A stretch of 32,133 nucleotides of DNA from Fibrobacter succinogenes (GTDB taxonomy: Bacteria > Fibrobacterota > Fibrobacteria > Fibrobacterales > Fibrobacteraceae), in assembly GCA_902781185.1 (NCBI GenBank), contig CACZII010000004.1, positions 1-32,133 of the forward strand. Reading direction: 5' to 3'. Shown in pieces: positions 1 through 8,272 of this stretch (its first letter is position 1; each line of letters begins with the position of its first letter). The notes under the pieces were generated by a model, which ran no database searches, was not told the DNA's origin, and was given only the letters and a program-made list of their open reading frames with translations. The position numbers and the translations under genes are program-made.

Positions 1-510
1 GCCTACCATGTGCTGACCCGCTCCAAAGAAGACGTAGCGCAGTTCGCCCAGGCCTTGACTGCGGCGGCAGAAAATGTACACCCCTGCCCCAAGTGCTTTT
101 GCTTTACAGACCAAAGTGTTTGCCCTATCTGTACTGAACGCTCAGATGCCAAGGCTATATGCGTGGTGGAAAAGAGCTCCGACATTTTGCCCTTCGAACG
201 CTCCGGGATTTTCAAGGGACTTTACTTTGTTCTGGGCGGGGTCATCTCGCCGCTGGATGGTATCGGTCCCGAGCAGCTTCACCTGTCCCAGCTGGTGGAA
301 CGCATCAAGACCGAACAGATCGAAGAACTGGTACTGGCCCTAGGGTCTAGCCCCGAGGCCGACAGTACCGCCCTGATGATTGACCGTATGCTCTCTGGCG
401 TGAACGTGAAACGCACCCGTCTGGCCCGTGGAATCCCCATGGGATCTGACCTGGAATTTGTAGACGAAGTCACCATGCTCCGTGCCTTCGAAGGGAGGGT
501 CAGCCTGTGA
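1..510 (+). CDS. recR: Recombination mediator RecR (5' end missing)
   Basis: RecR acts in the cytoplasm with RecF/RecO to load RecA at gaps during recombinational repair. The frame is open from base 1, so the N-terminal helix-hairpin-helix part lies outside the window. Visible are a zinc-finger region (paired CPKC and CPIC cysteines near residues 27-44 of the fragment), then a Toprim domain beginning KAICVVEKSSD with a downstream acidic stretch, and the usual C-terminal tail with ARGIPMGSDLEFVD. This order is diagnostic for RecR. The stop overlaps the GTG start of engB (GTGA), suggesting translational coupling. No frameshift is seen in the part present. Confidence 0.95.
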   Translation, partial: AYHVLTRSKEDVAQFAQALTAAAENVHPCPKCFCFTDQSVCPICTERSDAKAICVVEKSSDILPFERSGIFKGLYFVLGGVISPLDGIGPEQLHLSQLVERIKTEQIEELVLALGSSPEADSTALMIDRMLSGVNVKRTRLARGIPMGSDLEFVDEVTMLRAFEGRVSL

Positions 511-1130
511 ACCCGGTAAAGTTCGACTCCATCGAGATTACAAGCGCCGAATTCGTGAAAAGCGCCGTGTCCCTGAAGGGCCTCCCCGAAGAGCGACTCC
601 CCCAGGTAGGGTTCCTGGGCCGCTCCAACGTGGGCAAATCCTCCCTGATGAACGCCCTCATGGGCCAAAAAAGCCTGGTAAAAGTCAGTTCTACCCCCGG
701 AAAGACCCGCGAATTGAACTTCTTCAAGGTCAACGGCAAGTTTTTTCTTGTAGATTTACCAGGAGTGGGCTTCGCCAAAGTCAGCATCCAGAAACGCGAC
801 GAGATGGGCGACTTTATCCGCGAGTACGTGGAAAAGTGCAAGGACCTGCGTGGGATTATCTACCTGGTAGATATCCGCCACGGCGGGACCGCCATCGACA
901 TCGAGACGGTGGAAAGCATCCGTGCCACGGGCTGCCCCGTGCTGGTGGTGGCAAGCAAACGCGACAAGGTGAACCAGTCGGAGTTTGCTAAGAACACGAA
1001 GCTCATCCAGGAACGCATGGGGCTGGATTCGAAACCTCTGGCCGTAAGCGCCCTGAAAAAGACAGGCCTTGACCATCTCTGGCAAGAGATTCTCAAGGCG
1101 GTCAACGGGAACGAACTGGTCGAGAAGTAG
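507..1130 (+). CDS. engB: Ribosome biogenesis GTP-binding protein EngB/YsxC
   Basis: EngB is a small GTPase needed for assembly of the large ribosomal subunit. The 207-residue protein has a P-loop GRSNVGKSSL, switch/G3 motif DLPGVGFAK and a G4-type SKRDK in place of the more usual TKxD, all at the expected spacing. Length matches the family. The GTG start overlaps the recR stop and is preceded by a GGGAGGG ribosome-binding site about 8 bases upstream; no in-frame ATG fits better. The next gene starts on the base after its stop codon, so recR, engB and the Mla genes appear to be one transcription unit. Confidence 0.95.
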   Translation: MNPVKFDSIEITSAEFVKSAVSLKGLPEERLPQVGFLGRSNVGKSSLMNALMGQKSLVKVSSTPGKTRELNFFKVNGKFFLVDLPGVGFAKVSIQKRDEMGDFIREYVEKCKDLRGIIYLVDIRHGGTAIDIETVESIRATGCPVLVVASKRDKVNQSEFAKNTKLIQERMGLDSKPLAVSALKKTGLDHLWQEILKAVNGNELVEK

Positions 1131-2012
1131 ATGGAGAACGTAGAAGAGAGAATCGGCGCCACAAAACTGACCCTGGTTGGAAAACTTTTCCACCACCTGG
1201 GAATGTTTTTTATGACCCGCACCCTGGGCCAGCAGGTCTGCCTTTTCTTCCGCGCCATCGCCTCCATATTCTCGCAAACCCGAAGTTTCAAAACCGACTC
1301 CCGCAACATCATTTTGCAGACCTTCTTCACCGGCGTGGAGATTTTCCCAATCCTGTTTATCGTGGCCACCCTTTTCGGTGCGGTGGTCATTGTAGAAGTC
1401 ATGACCCTCATGGGCAAGATGGGCTTTGACGACGTGGTGGGTAACCTTGTTGTGGTGGTGATCATCCGTGAGCTGGGTCCTATCTTAACGGCATTCCTAA
1501 TTGCAGGCCGAAGCGGATCTTCACTTACAACTTATGTAGGTAGCATGGTGATCAACTCCGAGGTAGACGCCCTGGCCACCATGGGCGTGGACCCCATCCG
1601 TTACCTGGTGATGCCCGGCCTAATCGGCGGTTCCATCGCCACCCTCATCATGACCATCTTCTTTAGCGGTAGCGCCATCGGGGCAGGATTCCTCATCACC
1701 AAGGCCGCCATTTTCCTTACCGGAAACGCACTGAACCTGCAGCTCACCTGGGACTACCTGAGCAACGAAATCTTGAAGGCCCTTACCACCATGGACTTTG
1801 TGCTGATCGTGGTCAAGCCGTTGGTGTTCGGCTGTATCATTACCACCAACGCCTGCTATCAGGCCCTGAACATCGCCCACGACGTGCGTCAGGTTCCCAA
1901 GGCCACCTCCCGCTCCGTCATCAAGTCTTTCCTCTATATCGTTTGTGCCGACGTGGTTCTTTCGCTGTTCTATTTCTTCGATTACTTCAACGAACTTTCG
2001 AGAATTATCTAG
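1131..2012 (+). CDS. mlaE: MlaE-family ABC transporter permease
   Basis: This is an inner-membrane permease of the MlaE/YrbE (DUF140) family, which moves phospholipids between inner and outer membranes and helps keep the outer leaflet asymmetric. The 293-residue protein has several hydrophobic segments and the family-typical central region around VVIIRELGPILTAFLIAGRSGS, followed by the VDALATMGVDPIRYLVMPG block. Compared with short MlaE proteins it has an N-terminal extension of a few dozen residues with a hydrophobic stretch. It starts directly after the engB stop and is followed 9 bases later by its ATPase partner, which supports the assignment. No MCE-domain (MlaD) partner lies in the window. 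Confidence 0.9.
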   Translation: MENVEERIGATKLTLVGKLFHHLGMFFMTRTLGQQVCLFFRAIASIFSQTRSFKTDSRNIILQTFFTGVEIFPILFIVATLFGAVVIVEVMTLMGKMGFDDVVGNLVVVVIIRELGPILTAFLIAGRSGSSLTTYVGSMVINSEVDALATMGVDPIRYLVMPGLIGGSIATLIMTIFFSGSAIGAGFLITKAAIFLTGNALNLQLTWDYLSNEILKALTTMDFVLIVVKPLVFGCIITTNACYQALNIAHDVRQVPKATSRSVIKSFLYIVCADVVLSLFYFFDYFNELSRII

Positions 2013-2021
2013 AGGTGGAAA

Positions 2022-2840
2022 ATGCAAGACGAAGCGTTGCGCATAGAAGATTTGCACCTCACATACCGCGGGCTCAGCGGCACGGCTTTCTCGAAGCCCG
2101 GCGCCTACGGTTTTTTCAGTACGATACAGCAACGCGATGACGACGCCGAACTGATTTCGGGAGCGGGCCTTTCTCTAAAGCGGGGCGAGACCCTCTGCAT
2201 CGGAGGCCCTTCTGGCCAGGGCAAGAGTGCCCTACTCCGCGTAATCGCTGGGCTTGCACGGCCTAGTTCCGGCAGGGTGTTCTACTTTGGCGAATACATT
2301 CCGCCGGAGCGCCTGACCGCACTAGAGGTGGCCAAGCGCCAGGTGGGTCTGGTGTTCCAGAACGGGGCCCTGATTTCGAACCTGCGGGTGCGGGACAATA
2401 TCGCCCTGCCGCTCCGTTACCACAAGAAGGGTACCGCCGCAGAAATCGAAGAAAAGATCAACATGGCCATGGACCTGATGCGCGTCCGGGACTGTGCGGG
2501 CATGTTCCCCCACCAGCTGAGCGTGGGCATGCAGAAGCGCGTGGCTATCGCCCGTAGCTGGGCCATGGACCCCATGCTCCTATTGATGGACGAACCTACG
2601 GCAGGTTTGGACAACTACAACCGTCGTAATCTTTTGCCCCTGATCGACAACATGCGGACCCTGTTCAAGACTTCTATCATCATCATCACCCACGACCTGA
2701 TGATAGCCAAGGAACTGGGCTGCAACCTGTGTTTCTTGTACCACAAGAAGCTTACCGAGCCCCACAGCTTTGACTACTGGCTCAACGCCGACAACGACAT
2801 TTCAAAAGTCCTGTTCCGCGATTTGCGGACAAGCGGGTAG
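2022..2840 (+). CDS. mlaF: MlaF-family ABC transporter ATP-binding protein
   Basis: This ATPase should energise the adjacent MlaE-type permease on the cytoplasmic face. Visible motifs are Walker A GGPSGQGKS (about residues 63-71), Q-loop LVFQNGAL, Walker B LLLMDEPTAGLD and the switch histidine in IIITHD. The ABC signature reads LSVGMQKR instead of the common LSGGQ/LSGGM, a deviation noted separately. The 272-residue length includes a family-atypical insert near residues 20-45 between the first strand and Walker A. ATG is preceded by AGAGG (about 7 bases). It is the last gene before a repeat-rich intergenic stretch, so the operon may end here. Confidence 0.9.
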   Translation: MQDEALRIEDLHLTYRGLSGTAFSKPGAYGFFSTIQQRDDDAELISGAGLSLKRGETLCIGGPSGQGKSALLRVIAGLARPSSGRVFYFGEYIPPERLTALEVAKRQVGLVFQNGALISNLRVRDNIALPLRYHKKGTAAEIEEKINMAMDLMRVRDCAGMFPHQLSVGMQKRVAIARSWAMDPMLLLMDEPTAGLDNYNRRNLLPLIDNMRTLFKTSIIIITHDLMIAKELGCNLCFLYHKKLTEPHSFDYWLNADNDISKVLFRDLRTSG

Positions 2841-2844
2841 CAGA

Positions 2845-2905
2845 TAATGTGAAATGTGAAGTGACAAATGTGAAATTTGTCATTACACATCACACATCAC
2901 ACATT
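2845..2905. repeat. Imperfect inverted repeat with 7-bp tandem units
   Basis: The mlaF-pyrC gap contains TGACAAAT (2862-2869) facing ATTTGTCA (2875-2882), with outer AATGTG-type arms partly pairing with three tandem ACACAT(C/T) units at 2885-2905. A transcript could fold into a long imperfect hairpin. There is no clean T-run directly after it, so it is not a standard terminator, though it may slow or end transcription of the upstream operon. Confidence 0.6.
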
Positions 2906-2934
2906 TTGAGTTCTAATTTCTAGACTCTATTTGT

Positions 2935-2940
2935 TATATT
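2935..2940 (+). promoter_or_regulatory. Candidate -10 element for pyrC
   Basis: TATATT, within TTTGTTATATT, ends 7 bases before the pyrC ATG. The same 11-base string lies upstream of divIVA (12324-12334). At standard -10 spacing, transcription would begin at or next to the ATG, and no purine-rich ribosome-binding site precedes the ATG, so a leaderless or very short-leader mRNA is possible. No convincing -35 hexamer is visible. Confidence 0.4.
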
Positions 2941-2947
2941 CCTTAAT

Positions 2948-3949
2948 ATGCTACTGCCTTTACCAGACGATTTTCATGCACACCTGCGGCAGGGCGACCT
3001 GATGCCCGGATACGTCCGTGACCTGGCCGCACAATTTGGCCGTGCCATTATCATGCCGAACACCGTTCCCGCCATGACCAGCGCCAAGGCCATCGCCGAA
3101 TACAAGAAGGAAATTCTTGCAGCGGCAAAGGATGTGCGTCCGGATTTCGAGCCCCTCATGACCTTCAAGCTGAACCCGAACTACACGGAGCAAAACCTGA
3201 AAGACATGATGGCCGTAGGCGTAGTGGCCGGAAAGTATTACCCCGCAGGAGTCACGACGAACAGCGCCGACGGCATCAGCGACTTCGAAGGGATTTTCCC
3301 TGTGGTGGCCCTGATGGAAAAGTTAGGTCTGGTGCTGTGCGTCCACGGCGAAGAACCCGGCGAGTTCTGCCTAGACCGCGAGCCCGCTTTTATCAAGCGT
3401 GTAGAAACTCTGGCCGCAAAGTTCCCGAAGCTAAGGATTGTGTTTGAGCATGTGAGTTCCGCAAGGTCGGTGGAGGCCGTCAAGAGGCTCCCGGCCAACG
3501 TGGCGGCCACCATTACGGTGCACCACCTGATGATGACTCTCGACGACATCGTAGGAGACGCCCTCCGGCCGCACCATTTTTGCAAGCCCCTGCCCAAGCG
3601 GCCGGAAGACCGTGCCGCCATACGTGCAGCCGCCTTCAGCGGCAACCCTAAGTTTTTCCTCGGCACGGACTCCGCCCCGCACCAGCAGGGCAAAAAGGAA
3701 TGCCCCTGCGGGGCGGCGGGCGTCTACAGCGCCCCGGTGGCCCTCCCCCTTCTGGTCCAGGAGTTCGGCCGGGACGGCCACCTGGACAAGCTCCCGGACT
3801 TTATCGCCGGCTTCGGTGCCGACTTCTACGGAATTGGACGGACCACTAAGCAGGTGGAACTGGTTCAGGAAAAGTGGACCGTCCCCACGCTGGTGAACGG
3901 AGTGGTTCCCCTGGCCGCCGGCGAAACCCTAGACTGGAAAATCAGGTAG
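2948..3949 (+). CDS. pyrC: Dihydroorotase
   Basis: Dihydroorotase catalyses ring closure of carbamoyl aspartate to dihydroorotate in pyrimidine synthesis. The 333-residue protein has the class II (E. coli-type) metal-binding pattern: DFHAHLR near residue 10, the carboxylysine region KYYPAGVTTNS near residue 98, LCVHGE, FEHVS, the TVHHLMMTLDD block and the final aspartate in FLGTDSAPH. Length agrees with the family. The ATG was chosen because it begins just before the first conserved block. It is followed 7 bases later by plsC. No other pyrimidine genes lie in the window. Confidence 0.95.
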   Translation: MLLPLPDDFHAHLRQGDLMPGYVRDLAAQFGRAIIMPNTVPAMTSAKAIAEYKKEILAAAKDVRPDFEPLMTFKLNPNYTEQNLKDMMAVGVVAGKYYPAGVTTNSADGISDFEGIFPVVALMEKLGLVLCVHGEEPGEFCLDREPAFIKRVETLAAKFPKLRIVFEHVSSARSVEAVKRLPANVAATITVHHLMMTLDDIVGDALRPHHFCKPLPKRPEDRAAIRAAAFSGNPKFFLGTDSAPHQQGKKECPCGAAGVYSAPVALPLLVQEFGRDGHLDKLPDFIAGFGADFYGIGRTTKQVELVQEKWTVPTLVNGVVPLAAGETLDWKIR

Positions 3950-3956
3950 GAATCCT

Positions 3957-4694
3957 ATGGCTTTTATACGCGCAGTTCTTTACTACTTGCTTGTGGCCCT
4001 GGCACTCTGCCTTACGGGCATCCCCTTCATGTTCATCGTCGGGGGCCTCTTTGGCAAGTGGCAGTACAGCACCAAGATCTGCGTCGTGTTTTTCAGGTAC
4101 ATGTTCAAGATTTTCGGCATCAAGGTGGTGGTCGAAGGCAAGGAGAATATTCCCGACCACAAGCAGTTCGTAATCGTAGCGAACCACCAGAGCTTTTTGG
4201 ACATCAACGTTATCTGGCCCTCTATCGCCATCACCGCCTTTGTCGCCAAGGCCGACCTGTGGAAAATTCCCGTGTTCAGCTGGGTGCTGAACCACATCGG
4301 CTGCATTCCCGTACACAAGAACCCCCGCAAGAACGTGGGCATGGGCGAACTGCTCAAGGACCGTCTGGCCCACGACTTTACCATTTCCGTTTTCCCCGAA
4401 GGACACCGCAGTGCCGATGGCCGCCTGCTGCCCTTCCAGAACGGCATCTTCAAGATGGCCAAGGAAAACGCCCTGCCATTATTGCCCGTGACCCTGGTAG
4501 ATACAGGCAAGCGCCTGTCCAAGACCAAGTGGGCACTGACCCCGGGCGTAACGAAGGTCATTATCCACCCGCTGCAGACACCGGAAAGCTTTGCCAACAA
4601 GACGGCCATGCAGCTGCGGGACGAAATCCACGGTATGATAGAATCCGCACTCCCTTACAAGCAGGCGGAAGCAAGCGTTTCAAAGGAGGCCTAG
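3957..4694 (+). CDS. plsC: 1-acyl-sn-glycerol-3-phosphate acyltransferase family protein
   Basis: This membrane-associated acyltransferase most likely adds the second acyl chain to lysophosphatidic acid in phospholipid synthesis. The 245-residue protein begins with hydrophobic segments (roughly residues 1-32), then shows the catalytic NHQSFLD (NHxxxxD type) and the substrate-binding FPEGHRS, both diagnostic for the PlsC/LPLAT family. AGGA before the ATG provides a binding site and overlaps the end of pyrC. An AAAGGAGG sequence at its 3' end serves the next gene, rnr. Family members can acylate other lysolipids, so the exact substrate is inferred. Confidence 0.88.
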   Translation: MAFIRAVLYYLLVALALCLTGIPFMFIVGGLFGKWQYSTKICVVFFRYMFKIFGIKVVVEGKENIPDHKQFVIVANHQSFLDINVIWPSIAITAFVAKADLWKIPVFSWVLNHIGCIPVHKNPRKNVGMGELLKDRLAHDFTISVFPEGHRSADGRLLPFQNGIFKMAKENALPLLPVTLVDTGKRLSKTKWALTPGVTKVIIHPLQTPESFANKTAMQLRDEIHGMIESALPYKQAEASVSKEA

Positions 4695-4695
4695 C

Positions 4696-7002
4696 ATGGC
4701 ACACCAGTTACCTAGCGAAGAACAGATTATCGCCATACTCCGAGACGAACCCATGGTGGGGAGTCAATTGCGGGGCGCCCTGGGGCTGCCCAAAAAGCAG
4801 AAGATGGCATTCAAGCAGTTGCTAGCCGACATGGTGGAGCGGGGCCTTTTAAAGCGCACCAGCCACAAGGAGTACCAGCTGGGCGACGGCGAACCGCTGG
4901 AAGAAAAGCGTGAGAAGCGTTTCAAGAAAATTGCGGAACAGGGCGGCGAAGACAACCGCAGGCCCGCAGCCCGCAGCCGCCGGCAGAACGACAAGGAAAA
5001 CGAGACCCGAATCAAGCGGGGTATTCTGCACCAGGTTGGCGACGAAGACTGGGAAGTTCACGAACTTCAGACCGGCAAGGTCTACGAGATGTGCCACCGC
5101 AGGCAAGCCCCTGGCAAAGAGGGCGAGACCATCAGCTTCACGCTGTACCCCCACCCCAAGCGCAAACACAGCTACCTGGCCAAGGTGGACCATAGCGCCG
5201 ACATTCTGAATGTCACCTGGGCCGAAGTAAAGCAGAAGTTCATGGACGAGAACAACCTGCCCAAGGACTTCTCCCCCGCCATCAAGAAGTTTGTTGAAGG
5301 CATCAAGGAGCCGGGCCCCAAGGATTTCAAGGGACGTATCGACTACCGCAAGCTGGACGTGCTGTGCATTGACCCCGAAGGCGCCATGGACCACGACGAC
5401 GCCATCAGCGTAGAACGTACCGCAACCGGCTACAAGCTGGGCGTGCACATCGCCGACGTGAGCTACTACGTACCCGAAGGCTCTGACCTAGACGAAGAAG
5501 CCCTGGAAAGAAGCTACACGCAATACCTGCCCTGGACTGCCGTGCCCATGCTACCCGAAAAGCTTTCTAGCGGGGTGTGCAGCCTGCACCAGGGCGTAGA
5601 CCGCTGCGCCTTCACCTGCATGATGGAACTGGACAAGAACGCCAATGTGCTCAGCTGGGATTTCCACCGGAGCGTGGTGAACATTTCGAAGGGCATCACC
5701 TACCAGGAAGCGGTGAAGATGATGGAAGCCGGCGACGACTCTATCAAGGCTCTGGCCGAAGTCACCGCCCTGCTCAAGAAAAACCGCACCAAAGAAGGTT
5801 TGCTAGAATTCAAGAGCACCGAATATGGCTGCAAGTTCAACGAAGCCGGAGAACCCGTGCAGATTGTGCCTCGCGAAACCGATGAAAGCAATTCCTGGGT
5901 GGAAGAGTGCATGCTCATTGCCAACAACTGCTGCGCCAAGGAACTCAAACGCCGCAAGCTCCAGGGCATCTACCGTATTCACGAGGCTCCCGACACCAAG
6001 GACATCATGGAGTTGTACTACATGTACCCCGACCTGTTCAAGGACGCTCCGGTAATGCTTCGCGATCTTGGCAAGCCCCGCAGTGGCGACACCAACCTGA
6101 ACCCCACCGCCTTCAAACTGTACCAGCATTTAGTCAAGCGCGCCGGCGACGACGAAACCCTGATGAACCGCATTTTGCGCAGTATGCAAAAAGCCCATTA
6201 CGATAGCAACAGCTTCGGGCATTTCGCGCTGAACTGGCAAGACTACAGCCACTTTACCAGCCCCATCCGCCGTTACGCCGACCTTTGGTGCCATAGGGAA
6301 CTGGCCCGCAAAGGGGACGAAATTAACGCCGAACGCGCCGAGAACATCATTGAAGTTTGCGATTTGATTTCGGCCAACGAAATCAAGAACATGAAGGTGG
6401 AACGCATCTCCATCAAGGTGTGCAGCTGCTGGATTCTAAAAGATCGCATCGGCGACGACTTCGAGGCGGGCGTCACCGGCATCGAGGAATGGGGCATCTA
6501 CGTTTCTATCCCGGACCCCATTGCTGAAGGCCTGGTGCGTTTCCGCGATATTGCCGGAGACGACTTCTACGTATTCAACCCCGACCAGGGTCTCGCTTTC
6601 GGAAAGAAGAGTGGGCGTACCTTCCGCAGGGGCGACAAGGTAAAGGTCCGGCTGCTTCGTGTAGACCCGCTTCGCGGCCAGGCGGACTTCAGCATTCTGG
6701 AAAAGCTCAGCGGCGACCCCAAGAAGCGTCGCCGTCAGGGAGAATCCCGCGATGGCTATCGCGATGTTCACGAGCGTGCCGACCGAGCCGCTGCCGCAGA
6801 GGCCCTAGGCTATGTAAGCCAGCCCGACGATTTTGACTTTGACGAAGACGCACCAAGCTTTATCCGGAGCGGACGTGGGGCCCGTAAGGAACGGCCCCGC
6901 AAGACCATGGGCGCCAAGAGTTCCAAGGCAAAGGGCCCCAAGGCCTACGGCGAAAAGCTGGCCCGTGGACGCGGAGGCCGCGGCAAAAGCGGAAGAAGGT
7001 AA
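4696..7002 (+). CDS. rnr: Ribonuclease R
   Basis: RNase R is a processive 3'-5' exoribonuclease that degrades structured RNA. The 768-residue protein has an N-terminal winged-helix-like part (about residues 1-65), a cold-shock-like region, the RNB catalytic domain with metal-binding DPEGAMDHDDAIS (about residues 229-240) and the NPTAF/FGHFALNWQDYSHFTSPIRRYADL block, then an S1 domain (around residues 590-670). It ends in a lysine/arginine/glycine-rich tail, as is common in RNase R. ATG has a very strong AAAGGAGG binding site 6 bases upstream, inside the end of plsC. Length and domain order match the family. Confidence 0.95.
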   Translation: MAHQLPSEEQIIAILRDEPMVGSQLRGALGLPKKQKMAFKQLLADMVERGLLKRTSHKEYQLGDGEPLEEKREKRFKKIAEQGGEDNRRPAARSRRQNDKENETRIKRGILHQVGDEDWEVHELQTGKVYEMCHRRQAPGKEGETISFTLYPHPKRKHSYLAKVDHSADILNVTWAEVKQKFMDENNLPKDFSPAIKKFVEGIKEPGPKDFKGRIDYRKLDVLCIDPEGAMDHDDAISVERTATGYKLGVHIADVSYYVPEGSDLDEEALERSYTQYLPWTAVPMLPEKLSSGVCSLHQGVDRCAFTCMMELDKNANVLSWDFHRSVVNISKGITYQEAVKMMEAGDDSIKALAEVTALLKKNRTKEGLLEFKSTEYGCKFNEAGEPVQIVPRETDESNSWVEECMLIANNCCAKELKRRKLQGIYRIHEAPDTKDIMELYYMYPDLFKDAPVMLRDLGKPRSGDTNLNPTAFKLYQHLVKRAGDDETLMNRILRSMQKAHYDSNSFGHFALNWQDYSHFTSPIRRYADLWCHRELARKGDEINAERAENIIEVCDLISANEIKNMKVERISIKVCSCWILKDRIGDDFEAGVTGIEEWGIYVSIPDPIAEGLVRFRDIAGDDFYVFNPDQGLAFGKKSGRTFRRGDKVKVRLLRVDPLRGQADFSILEKLSGDPKKRRRQGESRDGYRDVHERADRAAAAEALGYVSQPDDFDFDEDAPSFIRSGRGARKERPRKTMGAKSSKAKGPKAYGEKLARGRGGRGKSGRR

Positions 7003-7006
7003 GAAT

Positions 7007-7051
7007 GTGTCATCCTGAGCGAAGAACCGAAGGTTCGAAGTCGAAGGATCT
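7007..7051. repeat. Interspersed palindromic repeat, left copy beside GIY-YIG gene
   Basis: GTGTCATCCTGAGCGAAG at one end and TCGAAGGATCT at the other enclose a short internal inverted repeat (GAACC...GGTTC). The same terminal sequences recur inverted at 7341-7383 and again at 29795-29840, each with a different central stem. It starts 4 bases after the rnr stop codon. Confidence 0.8.
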
Positions 7052-7056
7052 AGAAA

Positions 7057-7341
7057 ATGCCGAATAGTTACTACACATACATAATGTCTAGTCCGAATAA
7101 CACCGCAATTTATGTCGGCGTTACAAACAGCATTGAACGTCGTGCTTTGGAGCATATGGATGGCACAGGCGCAAAATTTACATCAAAATACAATATCAAG
7201 AAGCTCGTTTATTTTGAGCGATATACAGAAGTAAAGGACGCTATTCAGCGGGAAAAACAACTTAAAGGGTGGAGAAGAGAGAAGAAGAACGATCTCATAC
7301 GCACGATGAATCCAGAATGGAAAAACCTAATGCTTGATTAA
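7057..7341 (+). CDS. Small GIY-YIG domain protein (UPF0213/YhbQ-like)
   Basis: This is a 94-residue stand-alone GIY-YIG nuclease-fold protein. YTYIMSS near residue 7 and IYVGVTN near residue 20 form the two-strand GIY-YIG core, followed by the conserved arginine in ERRALEH and a C-terminal LKGWRREKK segment typical of the YhbQ/UPF0213 group. The cellular role of this group is poorly known, with structure-specific DNA cleavage proposed. It is lower in GC than rnr and sits exactly between two inverted copies of an interspersed repeat, which suggests a small mobile or repeat-associated unit. There is no strong ribosome-binding site; the ATG follows the repeat by 5 bases. Confidence 0.85.
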   Translation: MPNSYYTYIMSSPNNTAIYVGVTNSIERRALEHMDGTGAKFTSKYNIKKLVYFERYTEVKDAIQREKQLKGWRREKKNDLIRTMNPEWKNLMLD

Positions 7342-7383
7342 GATCCTTCGACTACGGGCTACGCCCTTCGCTCAGGATGACAC
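7341..7383. repeat. Interspersed palindromic repeat, right (inverted) copy
   Basis: AGATCCTTCGA...TTCGCTCAGGATGACAC is the reverse complement of the 7007-7051 copy at both ends, with a different central stem (GGGCTACGCCC). It overlaps the last base of the GIY-YIG stop codon, so the gene and its two repeats form a compact 377-bp unit. Confidence 0.8.
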
Positions 7384-7399
7384 TTATAACGGAGCAACA

Positions 7400-8272
7400 A
7401 TGCAAAACAGCAGAATCGTACTGTACGCAAGTTACCAGACGGGGCCGGAGCTTCCCGGCTATATCCGCTATGCGCTGCAGCACCTGTCCAAGACGCCCTT
7501 CCGCGTGGTGCTCCTGACCAACAAGCGGGAAATTTCCCCTGAAACGCATCAGTTCCTAGAAGACAACAACATTTTCCTTTACCTTACCGAAAATCACGGC
7601 TTCGATTTCGGAATGTGGCGAAGGTTCCTCAAGGACCTAGCGGCAGGCAAGGGCAACTTCACCACCCTCAGCAGGATTTCTAGGCTGGTGCTGATGAACG
7701 ATTCTGTCGTCTATTATCGGGACCGTTTCCAGGAATTCTTTGACCGTGCAGAACGGAGCGACGCCGACGCCATCTCCTTGACAAAAAGCGAAGAAGTACG
7801 CCCCCACCTGCAAAGCTATTTCCTCTACCTCAAGCAAGAGGCCCTGGGAGCTTTCTACATGCATCTGCTGGAGACTCCGGAACAGGAAACCTTCTACGAC
7901 GTAGTGCACCGTCTTGAAATCGGCATGGCCAGCGCCTTCGAAGATGCCGAAGTCCGCACCGAGGCGCTGTACCCCACACGGCAGGAACGGCCTATCTTTG
8001 CCTACCCGGAACTTATAGCCGCAGGGGCCGGATTTATCAAGCGTAAACTGCTACAGCACCGTTTTTCCATGAAGGAGAAACTCTCCTTCGTCAAGCACGG
8101 CGCAGCAGATATCTTGAATACGAACTATCACGAGCTGATAATCAAGAGCGGGTTCTCTCCCGATTTCAAGGAAGAATGGCTACCCGCCCCTGTACACGGA
8201 GCCATCCACAGGGCCGCAGACCAACTGTGGGAAAAGCCCCTGTCGCTTATTTTACGATCTCGGCGTCCTTGA
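7400..8272 (+). CDS. Rhamnan synthesis protein F (RgpF)-like protein
   Basis: This 290-residue protein matches the pattern of the rhamnan synthesis F family, which takes part in building rhamnose-containing surface polysaccharide. Shared features are the opening strand RIVLYASYQ, PGYIRYALQHL, NHGFDFGMWRRF, LVLMNDSV and the HLQSYFLYLKQEAL block. ATG at 7400 is chosen because GGAG lies 6 bases upstream; a longer in-frame start would read through the repeat at 7341-7383. No other polysaccharide genes are adjacent, so the pathway is uncertain. Its 3' end overlaps the convergent yidC by 26 bases. Confidence 0.75.
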   Translation: MQNSRIVLYASYQTGPELPGYIRYALQHLSKTPFRVVLLTNKREISPETHQFLEDNNIFLYLTENHGFDFGMWRRFLKDLAAGKGNFTTLSRISRLVLMNDSVVYYRDRFQEFFDRAERSDADAISLTKSEEVRPHLQSYFLYLKQEALGAFYMHLLETPEQETFYDVVHRLEIGMASAFEDAEVRTEALYPTRQERPIFAYPELIAAGAGFIKRKLLQHRFSMKEKLSFVKHGAADILNTNYHELIIKSGFSPDFKEEWLPAPVHGAIHRAADQLWEKPLSLILRSRRP

